Shown here piece after piece: positions 57,032 to 64,000 of a stretch of DNA of 64,000 bases. The notes under the pieces are model-generated. The model worked only from the letters and a program-made list of their open reading frames with translations, was not told the origin of the DNA and searched no databases. Position 1 is the stretch's first letter. Every line of letters begins with the position of its first letter. This DNA is from Nonomuraea jabiensis (GTDB lineage: Bacteria > Actinomycetota > Actinomycetes > Streptosporangiales > Streptosporangiaceae): positions 10,862,501 through 10,926,500 of the forward strand of contig NZ_JACHMB010000001.1 in NCBI RefSeq assembly GCF_014204795.1, given 5' to 3'. The translations under genes were made by a program, and so were the position numbers.

Positions 57032-57790
57032 ATGGACACCACCATCGCGATCCTGGGCGCCGGCAAGGTCGGCACCGTGCTCGCCCGGCTCGCCGTCGCC
57101 GCGGGCTACCGGGTGCTCGTGGCCGGCTCCGGCGACCCGGCGAAGATCGCGCTCATCATCGAGGTCGTCATGCCCGGCGCGACCGCCACGACCGACACCG
57201 AGGCGGCCGAGCAGGCCGACATCGTCGTCCTCGCCCTCCCACTCGGCAAGCACCGCACCATCCCCGCCGACGCGCTGCGCGGCAAGCTCGTCATCGACGC
57301 CATGAACTACTGGTGGGAGACCGACGGCATCCGCGACGACCTCACCGACCCGCGCACCTCCTCCAGCGAGCTCGTGCAGTCCTTCCTGCGCGAAGCCCGC
57401 GTGGTCAAGGCGTTCAACCACATGGGCTTCCACGACCTCGAGGACGAAGCCTGCCCAGCCGCAACACCCGGACGCAAGGCGCTCGCCATCGCGGGCGATG
57501 ACGCCGCCGACATCACCGCCGTCGCCCAGTTCGTCGACGCGCTCGGCTTCGACCCCGTCATCGCAGGCCCGCTCGCCGAAGGCGTCCGCTTCGAGCCCGG
57601 CACCGAGCTGTTCGGAGGACCGGGACCTGACCTGAGCGGACCCGCCGGCCGCGCGCACCCGGTTCACCGACAACAGGACCTGAATAACCTTCAGCCGAAA
57701 CCGTGCGGATCAACACGACGGGCCGCAGGCCAGGGACACCCGGTCTCCCATGTCACGGGACTTGAGCGCGTACCACCGAAGTGTGAGTGA
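57032..57790 (+). CDS. F420-dependent NADP oxidoreductase-like protein, altered C-terminus
   Basis: The protein begins with a Rossmann fold [20 protein letters not shown] and contains [51 protein letters not shown] and [20 protein letters not shown], the pattern of 'NADP oxidoreductase, coenzyme F420-dependent' proteins. Family members end soon after the FEPGTELFG motif. Here the frame runs ~55 codons further into Arg/Pro-rich sequence, while a different frame gives a plausible natural end (TRFTDNRT and stop near 57673). A one-base indel near 57620 is likely, leaving the core intact but the tail aberrant. Confidence 0.75.
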   Translation: MDTTIAILGAGKVGTVLARLAVAAGYRVLVAGSGDPAKIALIIEVVMPGATATTDTEAAEQADIVVLALPLGKHRTIPADALRGKLVIDAMNYWWETDGIRDDLTDPRTSSSELVQSFLREARVVKAFNHMGFHDLEDEACPAATPGRKALAIAGDDAADITAVAQFVDALGFDPVIAGPLAEGVRFEPGTELFGGPGPDLSGPAGRAHPVHRQQDLNNLQPKPCGSTRRAAGQGHPVSHVTGLERVPPKCE

Positions 57791-58209
57791 TCGCTACTCT
57801 GGCCATCATGCACGCGCGCCTGAACCAGATCGTGGTGGATTGCCGGGATCCGCAGAGCCTGGTGCGCTTCTGGGCCACCCTCCTCGGCGGTGAGCCGGTG
57901 GATCGCGCCCGTGGCTGGTCCCATGTCGAACCACCGGGAGGCGTACGGCTGGCGTTCCAGCCGGTTGCCGAGGACAAAGCCGCGAAGAACCGGCTGCACC
58001 TGGACATCGAGGTCGACACGATCGAGTCGGCCACCAGCCACGCGCTGCGGCTGGGCGCCACGCGGATCGGCGAGACCGTCACTGACGATCAAGGCTCCTT
58101 CCAGGTCATGGCCGACCCGGAAGGCAACGAGTTCTGCTTCGTCTGTAATCGAGCCGCCGGTGCGTGATGGGCCGTCCCGGGATCGCCCGGACTTCGGTGG
58201 CACGCGCTC
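57764..58209. repeat. Inverted repeat flanking the VOC gene
   Basis: GAGCGCGTACCACCGAAGT (57764-57782) is repeated in reverse complement at 58191-58209 as GAGCGCGTGCCACCGAAGT, 18 of 19 identical. Weaker similarity extends outward on both sides (GGGACTT versus GGAACCTC) and inward for ~15 bases. The arms enclose a ~410-bp segment that is almost entirely the VOC gene, as in a small mobile cassette or MITE-like unit. Confidence 0.65.
57808..58167 (+). CDS. VOC family (glyoxalase-like) protein
   Basis: The ~119-residue protein begins ARLNQIVVDCRDPQSLVRFW, the standard first strand and helix of glyoxalase/dioxygenase-fold proteins. It continues HLDIEVDTIESATSHALRLG and ends MADPEGNEFCFVCN, the last strand carrying a metal-ligand-type Glu. 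Function is unknown; such single-domain proteins may bind or modify small molecules. GTG 57787 is an alternative start seven codons upstream. The gene is enclosed by a 19-bp inverted repeat. Confidence 0.85.
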   Translation: MHARLNQIVVDCRDPQSLVRFWATLLGGEPVDRARGWSHVEPPGGVRLAFQPVAEDKAAKNRLHLDIEVDTIESATSHALRLGATRIGETVTDDQGSFQVMADPEGNEFCFVCNRAAGA

Positions 58210-58472
58210 GAGGTTCCTGTCAAACGGCACCGAGGACGGTCAACCAGGTCAAGGCGATGATGTCCGCCCGCCTCGAGCCGGAGTACCGCGGCTTCTACGG
58301 CCGGCTCGTACTCCCCCGCGAAGCGGTGACCGAGCTGGGTGAGGTGGCCGTGGACGCCCTCTCGTGCGCTGGATCAAGCCCTTCCTGCTTGAGGATCTCC
58401 CCCGGATTTTGCGCGAACCTCACCCTGGCATCGGCGCCGAGTTGCCGTTCGAGCACGGCGAAATAGGCCGTG
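58210..58472. other. Stretch without a recognised gene
   Basis: A plus-strand frame reads ARLEPEYRGFYGRLVLPREA and a minus-strand one reads YFAVLERQLGADARVRFAQN. Both are short, lack starts, and I cannot assign either to a family. Confidence 0.35.
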
Positions 58473-58514
58473 CCGCAACGGTGAGGGCGCCTTGGGACGC
58501 CCTCACCGTTGCGG
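58473..58514 (-). terminator. Strong terminator of the subtilase gene
   Basis: CCGCAACGGTGAGGGCG (58473-58489) and its perfect complement CGCCCTCACCGTTGCGG (58498-58514) give a 17-bp stem with an 8-nt loop, immediately after the subtilase stop codon. Confidence 0.85.
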
Positions 58515-58515
58515 A

Positions 58516-61500
58516 TCAGCCGACGGCGTAGGCGCGGGTGATCGTCTGGGTCACCTGGTTGCCGGCGGTGTCGGTGACTGCCGCGCGGAGGGAGATGAAT
58601 CCGGCCGTACGGGGGTTCGTCAGCAGGGCGGTCCAGCCGGAGCCGGTGCGGGTGACCGGGACGGGACGCCAGGTGGCGCCGTCGTCGGCGGACATCTCCA
58701 GCCGGATCGATTTCGTCTCCGCCTTCGTGGCGCCGGGGTTGCGCTCGACCCACACGGGCACGCGGGTCGTACTGCCCAGCTCGGCGCGGTTGGAGTCGTC
58801 CAGGCCCTCGGGGCTGTAGCGGACGGCCATCAGGGGCAGCGGCTGTCGCTCGGCGGTGGTCGTGGACGGGAACGTCCAGACCGATTTCACCTCCGTGGAG
58901 AGCGTGGCCTGCCGGCGCATCGACGTGGTCAGCGTGTAGGCGCCGGATCCGGCGGGCAGGTCGGCGCGCAGCTCGCAGCTCTGCGGTTCGTGGACGTCGC
59001 AGTCGGCGAGGCCGGCGGTGGCCAGCACCCTGCCGTCCTCGGCGAGGGTGGCGGTGCCGGTGGCGGCGGTGTCCGAGCCGGTCCTGCCCGGCTGCCCGTC
59101 GGCGAACATCGCCGTCGCGGCGAAGGCCAGGCTGTCGCCGGTGCGGTGGCCGGCCGGCAGCAGGAACGAGGGCCCGGTGACGGCGGCGTTCCAGACTTCG
59201 CTGGTGTGACCGCGTTTCATGAGCTTGCCGCCGTCAGAGGTCAGCGCGGTGCCGACCTGGAGCTCGCTGGAGAAGACCAGACCCGGAGTCCGATAGTGGA
59301 TGAGCGTGCCGGGCAGCGCGATGTCGCCTACCGACGAGACCGGGAACTCAACCATTGAATCGCCGACGCGCAGGCTGACCTGGGGTGAGCCCGTGGCAGC
59401 CGCTCCGGAGGCTCGGTAGGTCGCGGTGACCTTGGCCAGTTCCTTCCGTCTGGCGTGGTAGGTGGGGTCGTCCGGGAGGCCGCCGCTGCGCCGGTCGACC
59501 AGGGTGTAGACGTACGGGCTGGGTGAGAGGTCCTTGCTGAGCCACGTGGTCGCCAGAGTGTAGGTCAGACCTGGTGACGCGGCGGGGATGACGAAGACCT
59601 GGGAGTTGGCGTCAAGGCCGAACATCCGGCTCCAGACGCCCCACGCGCCGTGGTCCAGCCCGAGGGAGGAGACGCGCTGGAGTTGGGCGCTCGGATCGTC
59701 GATGGTGGTTTTCGTCGGCTTGCCCTGACGAGTGTCCACGGTGAGCCGCTGGTCGCTGCCGTCAACCTTCAGCGGGGAGTCGGCGATCGTCAGCACAGGC
59801 TGCCCGTCGATCTTCTCTCTGATGCTGGTGTACAGGTTCCAGTCGCCTTCGGGCAGTCGTACTGTGGCCGTCCCGTTCTGGAAGGACAGCGCGTGGACGG
59901 CGCCGGTCTCGGCGTCGTAGATCTCGCCCTCCCGGGGGTCGACCGGCAGGCCCTGCCTGCCGACGACGGTGACGGTGACGTCATAGGACTCCGGCTCCAC
60001 GTACGCGCCGGCCAGCGTGCGGATCACCGTCTCGCCTGACCTGGCGGTGACCGTTCCCGGGTAGTCGCCTGGGGCCTTACCGTCCGCGTCGATGGTGAGC
60101 GTGACCGATGCCTCCCCCTTGGCCGGGACCGTGACGTGGTCGGACGGCAGTTTCAGCACCTCGCTGTCCGCCGACAGGCCGAGGGTGACCGGGGTGTCGG
60201 CGGCGTTGGCGTAGGTGATCGTTCTGGTCGCGGTCCGGCCGCCGGTGCCGTTCCAGGGGAAGGCCGCCCACACGTTGGCCTGCTTGGGGACGACCTGCTG
60301 CCGCAGCGCGCGTACCAGGTCGATCGTCCCGGCGCCCTGCTGATAGAGCGTCGCGTCCTGGACCGGGGCGGCGCCGCCGATCAGCGCGGACTTGAGCTGC
60401 GCGCCCGTCCAGTCCGGGTGGCGCTGAGCCAGGATCGCCGCCGCTCCTGCCACGTGCGGGGTGGCCATCGAAGTACCGCTCATCGATCGGTAGCCGCCCC
60501 CGACTGCGGCGGCCATGATGTCGACCCCGGGCGCGGTCACGTCGGGTTTGATCGCGTGGTCGCTCACGCGCGGCCCCTGGCTGGAGAAGTGGGCCATCCG
60601 GCCCTGCTTGTCCACCGCGCCCACAGTGAGTGCCGCCTCGGCGCTACCGGGACTGAGCACACTGGCCTCGATGCCGTCGTTTCCCGCGGCCGCGACGAAC
60701 AGTGTGCCGGTCTGTTCTGACAGGGTGTTGACCGCCTGCTCCAGCGGATCCAGCTCCGGGCCGTCAGGACCGCCCCAGCTCATGCTGACGATCTTGGCCT
60801 TCACCTCGATGGCGGCCCACTCCATGCCGGCAATGCCTTCGGACTCGGTCAGGCCATTGCCTTCGCCCACCTTTCCGATGGCCAGGCTCGCCTCCGGGGC
60901 CACGCCCCGGTACTTCTCGCCTCTACCGGCCACGATCGAGGCGACGTGGGTGCCGTGGCCGACGTTGTCGCGCATATCCGGTTCATTGCTGAATTTCCCC
61001 TCATGCGTGACCGCGCCCTTCAGGTCTGGATGGTCGGGGTCGTAGCCGGAGTCGAGGACCGCGACCGTGACGCCCTTGCCCGTGAAACCCTGCTGCCACG
61101 CCTGCGGCGCGCCGATCTGCTTGACGCTCTCATCCAGCGAGAAGCTCCTGCGGCCGTCCAGCCACAACTTGCTACGGCCCGCGACCAGGGTGCGGGCTCC
61201 GGTGAGAGTCCGCCAGGTCCGCGCGGTGTTCGCCTTGGACACCCGTGCCGCGTTCATGCCCAGACTGGACAGCCGCCGCACCTGCGCCGAACCCAGTGAC
61301 GTGGTGATGCCCTGTTCGATGACGGGGATGTCGGGGGTGTCGGCGTCGCCGTACCCCCAGGCCAAAAGCTGGGTGACGTCGAACAACCGCCGGTCCAGCA
61401 CGCCCTGGGCGAGCAACGGCGCGGCGTCCGACGGGATCACGTACAGGTGGCCCCCGCGCACCTGACTGGAGAAGCCGACCTGCCTGCCGGGCCCCGGCTC

Positions 61501-61644
61501 GATCCGATGCCCCTGACCGGCGACCACCACCCGGTCACCGGTGATCAGGGTCACCCCGTTCACCTGCTGAGACGGAACCTGGGCGGGTGCGACACCGATC
61601 GTCCCCGCCAGCCAGGCGGCCAGAAGCGACTTGCCTAAAATCAT
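58516..61644 (-). CDS. Secreted subtilisin-like serine peptidase (S8), multidomain
   Basis: ATG 61644 is preceded by TACGTGAGGTAGATC. The 1,042-residue protein has a signal peptide (KSLLAAWLAGTIGVAPAQVP), a propeptide, then the S8 domain (residues ~180-450): catalytic Asp in VTVAVLDSGYDPDHPDL, His in DNVGHGTHVASIVAGRGE, the oxyanion Asn in LFVAAAGNDGIEA and Ser in YRSMSGTSMATPHVAGAAA. About 590 residues of beta-sandwich modules follow (VTLTIDADGKAPGDYPGTVT and others). It is a large extracellular protease of a type common in actinomycetes. It is the last gene after an ECF sigma gene and a membrane-anchored protein and may belong to that regulon. Confidence 0.94.
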   Translation of the reverse strand: MILGKSLLAAWLAGTIGVAPAQVPSQQVNGVTLITGDRVVVAGQGHRIEPGPGRQVGFSSQVRGGHLYVIPSDAAPLLAQGVLDRRLFDVTQLLAWGYGDADTPDIPVIEQGITTSLGSAQVRRLSSLGMNAARVSKANTARTWRTLTGARTLVAGRSKLWLDGRRSFSLDESVKQIGAPQAWQQGFTGKGVTVAVLDSGYDPDHPDLKGAVTHEGKFSNEPDMRDNVGHGTHVASIVAGRGEKYRGVAPEASLAIGKVGEGNGLTESEGIAGMEWAAIEVKAKIVSMSWGGPDGPELDPLEQAVNTLSEQTGTLFVAAAGNDGIEASVLSPGSAEAALTVGAVDKQGRMAHFSSQGPRVSDHAIKPDVTAPGVDIMAAAVGGGYRSMSGTSMATPHVAGAAAILAQRHPDWTGAQLKSALIGGAAPVQDATLYQQGAGTIDLVRALRQQVVPKQANVWAAFPWNGTGGRTATRTITYANAADTPVTLGLSADSEVLKLPSDHVTVPAKGEASVTLTIDADGKAPGDYPGTVTARSGETVIRTLAGAYVEPESYDVTVTVVGRQGLPVDPREGEIYDAETGAVHALSFQNGTATVRLPEGDWNLYTSIREKIDGQPVLTIADSPLKVDGSDQRLTVDTRQGKPTKTTIDDPSAQLQRVSSLGLDHGAWGVWSRMFGLDANSQVFVIPAASPGLTYTLATTWLSKDLSPSPYVYTLVDRRSGGLPDDPTYHARRKELAKVTATYRASGAAATGSPQVSLRVGDSMVEFPVSSVGDIALPGTLIHYRTPGLVFSSELQVGTALTSDGGKLMKRGHTSEVWNAAVTGPSFLLPAGHRTGDSLAFAATAMFADGQPGRTGSDTAATGTATLAEDGRVLATAGLADCDVHEPQSCELRADLPAGSGAYTLTTSMRRQATLSTEVKSVWTFPSTTTAERQPLPLMAVRYSPEGLDDSNRAELGSTTRVPVWVERNPGATKAETKSIRLEMSADDGATWRPVPVTRTGSGWTALLTNPRTAGFISLRAAVTDTAGNQVTQTITRAYAVG

Positions 61645-61676
61645 GATCTACCTCACGTACGAAAGGAAAAGGGCCC

Positions 61677-62558
61677 TTACCGGGGAAGCTCGTCCGTCCA
61701 ACCGGTGGTCAGCTTGATGAACCCGCTGTTCGCGCCGGCCAGCCCCCCGTCACTGGTGGGAAGCAGATTGGTGCGGATCACCCGGGACGTCTCGGGATCG
61801 ACGACCAGCTTGATCTCCCACGTGCCGTCCGGGATCAGCAGCTCCTGCCCGCCGTCGGTCGCCCCCAGGCGCCGAACATCCGGCAGCGAGGCCAGCGCCC
61901 GGAACGCCGCGGCACGCACCTGCGCGGGCGCGGGCAACTCCGCGATCAGCGAGACCAGCGGAAGGAAGGCGATGTCCAGCTCGCCGACCGTCTCCTTCTG
62001 CGTCTCGGCGACCCGCTGCTTCAACGTCTCGGGGTCGGTCGGCAGCCTCTGCAGGTCCTGGAAGCTGACTTCGCCGTTCCCGGGGCCGAGCCAGAACGAC
62101 GCGGAGGGCTCCTTCACCACGCCCTCGCCGCGGCCCGCCATGCCCCTGCTCCACCGCCGCCCGTCGCGCGTGGTCCAGCTCTCACCCCGCAGCCGGCCGT
62201 TCTCGCTCTCCTGTCTGATGTGCCAGTAGGTTCCGGATCCTTGTGGCGCGTGCTCCGCGCTGGTGGCGGCCACGAGCAGGATGTTCTTGGCAGAGGTCAG
62301 GGGCAGGACGTCACCGGCGGAGGGCGGTGGCTTGACGGGCGCGGCGGCCTGACCCGTGACGATCACGACGGCGGCGGCCGCCGCGAGCACGGCAGCGGCA
62401 ACCCCACCGACACCTACGGTCAGCGGACGCCGCCGCCGCCGAGGAGCCGCCGTACCGGACATGGCGGCCAGCAGCCGCCCCCGCGCGCCGGCCAGGGCGT
62501 CCGGGTCGGTTTGCGCCACCTCCGAGCGCAGCTGCTTGATCAGCTCAAGGTCGTTCAT
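61677..62558 (-). CDS. CU044_5270-type membrane-anchored protein, possible anti-sigma partner
   Basis: The 293-residue protein has a cytoplasmic N-terminus (LELIKQLRSEVAQTDPDALA), one membrane helix (GGVAAAVLAAAAAVVIVTGQ, residues ~50-70) and an extracytoplasmic domain with GTYWHIRQESENGRLRGESW, GRRWSRGMAGRGEGVVKEPS and the late PDGTWEIKLVVDPETSRVI. This layout matches 'CU044_5270 family' proteins, encoded beside ECF sigma genes in Streptosporangiales and relatives. Its start overlaps the sigma stop by 14 bp, implying translational coupling. No zinc-binding anti-sigma HxxxCxxC motif is visible, so an anti-sigma role is only inferred. Confidence 0.85.
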   Translation of the reverse strand: MNDLELIKQLRSEVAQTDPDALAGARGRLLAAMSGTAAPRRRRRPLTVGVGGVAAAVLAAAAAVVIVTGQAAAPVKPPPSAGDVLPLTSAKNILLVAATSAEHAPQGSGTYWHIRQESENGRLRGESWTTRDGRRWSRGMAGRGEGVVKEPSASFWLGPGNGEVSFQDLQRLPTDPETLKQRVAETQKETVGELDIAFLPLVSLIAELPAPAQVRAAAFRALASLPDVRRLGATDGGQELLIPDGTWEIKLVVDPETSRVIRTNLLPTSDGGLAGANSGFIKLTTGWTDELPR

Positions 62559-63219
62559 GGTCTTCTTCTCTCGTCTCAGCCGGATTGGCGCCGCCCAGAG
62601 CGTGCGCGACCTTGCGGCGGGCGCGTGACAGGCGTGATCGGACCGTGCCGATGGGCACCCGCAGCGCTTGGGCCGTCTCCTCGTACGTCAGATCGCCCCA
62701 GGCGATCAGCAGCAGCACGTCGCGCTCACCGCGGCCGAGCTTCGCCAGCGCGGCGGCCAGGCGCTGCCGGGTGGCCGACGCGGAGACCCGGGCGGCCACC
62801 CGCTCGTCGAACGCCGCGACCACGGGATCCTCGCCCGTACGGGCCATGGCCCGGTAACCGCGCACTTCGGCACGCCGGTGCAGGCCGATGACGTTCGTGG
62901 CGATGCCGTACAGCCACGGCAACGCCTCCGTACGGCCGAACTCGTACCGGTGGCGCGTCTCGAAAGCCCTGGTGAACGCCTCGGCCACCACGTCCTCGGC
63001 ATGTTCGGGCCCAAGGCGCCGCACGGCGTAGCGGTGCAGCACGGCGGCGTGCCGGTCGAAGAGCGCCGCGAAGCACTCCGGTGCGTCCAGGGATTCCGCG
63101 ATGATGGCGGAATCGTCCTGGCAATCCGCCAACCCCGCCTGGCCGCGTCCCGATGGCCGGTGGTCGTCGGGAGGTGGGGGATCCGTCAAGACGAGCTCCC
63201 GTTCTGAGGTGGTTGTCAC
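62545..63219 (-). CDS. ECF-type RNA polymerase sigma factor
   Basis: The 224-residue protein has region 2 (FAALFDRHAAVLHRYAVRRL, GPEHAEDVVAEAFTRAFETR, ALPWLYGIATNVIGLHRRAE) and region 4 (LAKLGRGERDVLLLIAWGDL, TYEETAQALRVPIGTVRSRL, SRARRKVAHAL), with the short linker of ECF sigmas. The ~35-residue N-terminal extension is low complexity. Start is GTG 63219; the ribosome site is weak. It is the first gene of the sigma / CU044_5270 / subtilase block. Confidence 0.93.
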   Translation of the reverse strand: MTTTSERELVLTDPPPPDDHRPSGRGQAGLADCQDDSAIIAESLDAPECFAALFDRHAAVLHRYAVRRLGPEHAEDVVAEAFTRAFETRHRYEFGRTEALPWLYGIATNVIGLHRRAEVRGYRAMARTGEDPVVAAFDERVAARVSASATRQRLAAALAKLGRGERDVLLLIAWGDLTYEETAQALRVPIGTVRSRLSRARRKVAHALGGANPAETREEDHERP

Positions 63220-63394
63220 GACCGTCTTTATCCGTTGGGCCCCTCACGGTTCCCACCGGGCGTACAGAACGGGTACAAGGCCGTCCCCTCACATGGCGGA
63301 CCACCGGTCAGCACGTGCCCCTCTCACCGACTCCATCGGGAAAGTGATAGTTCGCAGGTCCCCGGTGTGTGGAGGTTGTCGTCAACCGTCGGCT

Positions 63395-63605
63395 TCACGG
63401 GGGTGGGGAGACGTCCCAGCCGAGGTAGGCGGCGTCCGGGACGTCCGCCCAGCTCAGGCCGGTCGCTTCGATGGCGGCGCGGTAGCCGTCCAGTCGGGCA
63501 GCGGTGACGGCCAACGGCACGTGTGGTGGCAGGTCCGCACCGGCGCCGCTCAGGGACCCGCGGTCGCGGTCGAGTCTGCAGAAGCGGTAACGGATCGACG
63601 CGGGA
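63395..63605 (-). pseudogene. Possible LacI-type sensor-domain fragment
   Basis: A minus-strand frame reads VPLAVTAARLDGYRAAIEAT followed by GLSWADVPDAAYLGWDVSPP and a stop. LacI-family sensors have R-L-x-G-Y-R-A-A-L-E-A-A-G-L at this point. No start or other LacI segments are visible. The rest of 63220-63651 shows no gene. Confidence 0.35.
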
Positions 63606-63651
63606 CATAGTTGCGACCCGACTGGATGGCGAGGCCGGGGACGGGGGTGGC

Positions 63652-64000
63652 ATGCTGAGGCCGGTGAGGATGATCAAAATAGCGGTCGCGGTCTTAGCGG
63701 TCGCGGCGCTGTTCTTCACCCCGGCCTACGGGTACGCGGCGGTGGATCTGACAATGTGCAAGATACGCGTAGCGCAGCAGCATCCTTTGCTGGCGCAGGA
63801 CGTGACCCCGTTGCTGGCCCGGTTGTTCCCCGCGGACTCGGTCACAGCCATCGACCGTGCGGACAACTGCGAGTTCGAACCGGACCCTGACCTGACTCCC
63901 TCACCGAGCGCCAGCGTGGTCGTAACAGTGGCGGGTGTCCAGCACGTGCGGGATGCGCTGGCGATGATGCACCGGGAAGGCTGGCGATTTGGTGAGCCTT
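63652..64000 (+). CDS. Secreted or membrane-anchored hypothetical protein, 3' end outside window
   Basis: ATG 63652 (or ATG 63670 in the same frame) opens a signal or anchor segment (MIKIAVAVLAVAALFFTPAY), then CKIRVAQQHPLLAQDVTPLL, a Cys pair (TMCKIR and DNCEFE) that could form a disulfide, and a Pro/Ser linker. The visible 116 codons do not match a family I know. The gene continues beyond the right edge. Confidence 0.6.
   Translation, partial: MLRPVRMIKIAVAVLAVAALFFTPAYGYAAVDLTMCKIRVAQQHPLLAQDVTPLLARLFPADSVTAIDRADNCEFEPDPDLTPSPSASVVVTVAGVQHVRDALAMMHREGWRFGEP

Noticed and set aside
1-64000. CRISPR arrays, tRNA and rRNA genes
   Set aside because: No regularly spaced repeats were seen, and no tRNA T-loop/acceptor pattern or rRNA-like segment could be found by eye on either strand.

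Overview
The window is high-GC DNA with frequent GTG/TTG starts, purine-rich ribosome binding sites, short intergenic gaps, several LacI/TetR/GntR/MarR regulators and many secreted glycosidases carrying CBM2 modules. This fits a filamentous actinomycete. A Streptosporangiales/Nonomuraea-like host is my inference from the gene families; no rRNA or other phylogenetic marker is present to confirm it.

Layout. (1) 1-12.1 kb is accessory: a partial secreted protein, a DHFR/RibD-like reductase, a TetR gene with its operator, a deleted GH1 beta-glucosidase, a prolyl oligopeptidase with a 33-residue peptide gene just upstream, a GNAT acetyltransferase, a beta-lactamase-fold hydrolase and a secreted sialidase. 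Scars of an integrase, IS3, possibly ISL3, an aldo/keto reductase and a GH43 tail lie between them. (2) 12.3-20 kb holds two decayed M61-like peptidase genes head to head, a MarR/MFS/nitroreductase drug-response unit, an APH(6)-type kinase, and a divergent TPR/DUF6236 pair. (3) 20-31.5 kb is an insertion and decay zone: a frameshifted beta-propeller protein, an IS110-family element, a lipase, a complete 1,603-bp IS256-family element with 8-bp target duplications, a run of broken genes (SDR, cyclophilin-like, ADH, TetR), and one intact TetR/SDR pair with twin operators.

(4) 32-56.7 kb is the most coherent part, a plant cell-wall side-chain utilisation locus. Secreted enzymes are a GH43+CBM protein, a GH30, a GH29 alpha-L-fucosidase with CBM13, two near-duplicate CE1-type esterases with CBM2, a GH27+CBM2 and a CBM2+GH54 arabinofuranosidase. 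Intracellular parts are L-fuconate dehydratase and a complete CUT2 sugar ABC transporter. Regulators are GntR and LacI proteins. LacI-type sites resembling TGTTAnCGnTnACA recur in front of GH43, GH29 and both esterases, and a twin AGTGATCGATCACT pair precedes GH30; three palindromic GACATCCCATGTC-like sites sit in front of the fuconate dehydratase operon. The substrate set (fucose, arabinofuranose, galactose or arabinopyranose, beta-1,6-galactan or xylan, ester groups) suggests arabinogalactan, pectin or xylan side chains. About half of the locus has decayed: a CUT1 transporter, a YtfQ-like binding protein, two LacI genes and one SDR survive only as fragments.

(5) 56.8-64 kb carries an LLM oxidoreductase fragment, an F420-type NADP oxidoreductase, a VOC gene bracketed by a 19-bp inverted repeat, and an ECF sigma / membrane-anchored CU044_5270-type / secreted subtilase cluster ending in a 17-bp-stem terminator.

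Most single-base frameshifts could be either real decay or assembly error. The deletions that remove catalytic cores (GH1, SDR, M61, YtfQ) cannot be explained by base-calling alone.
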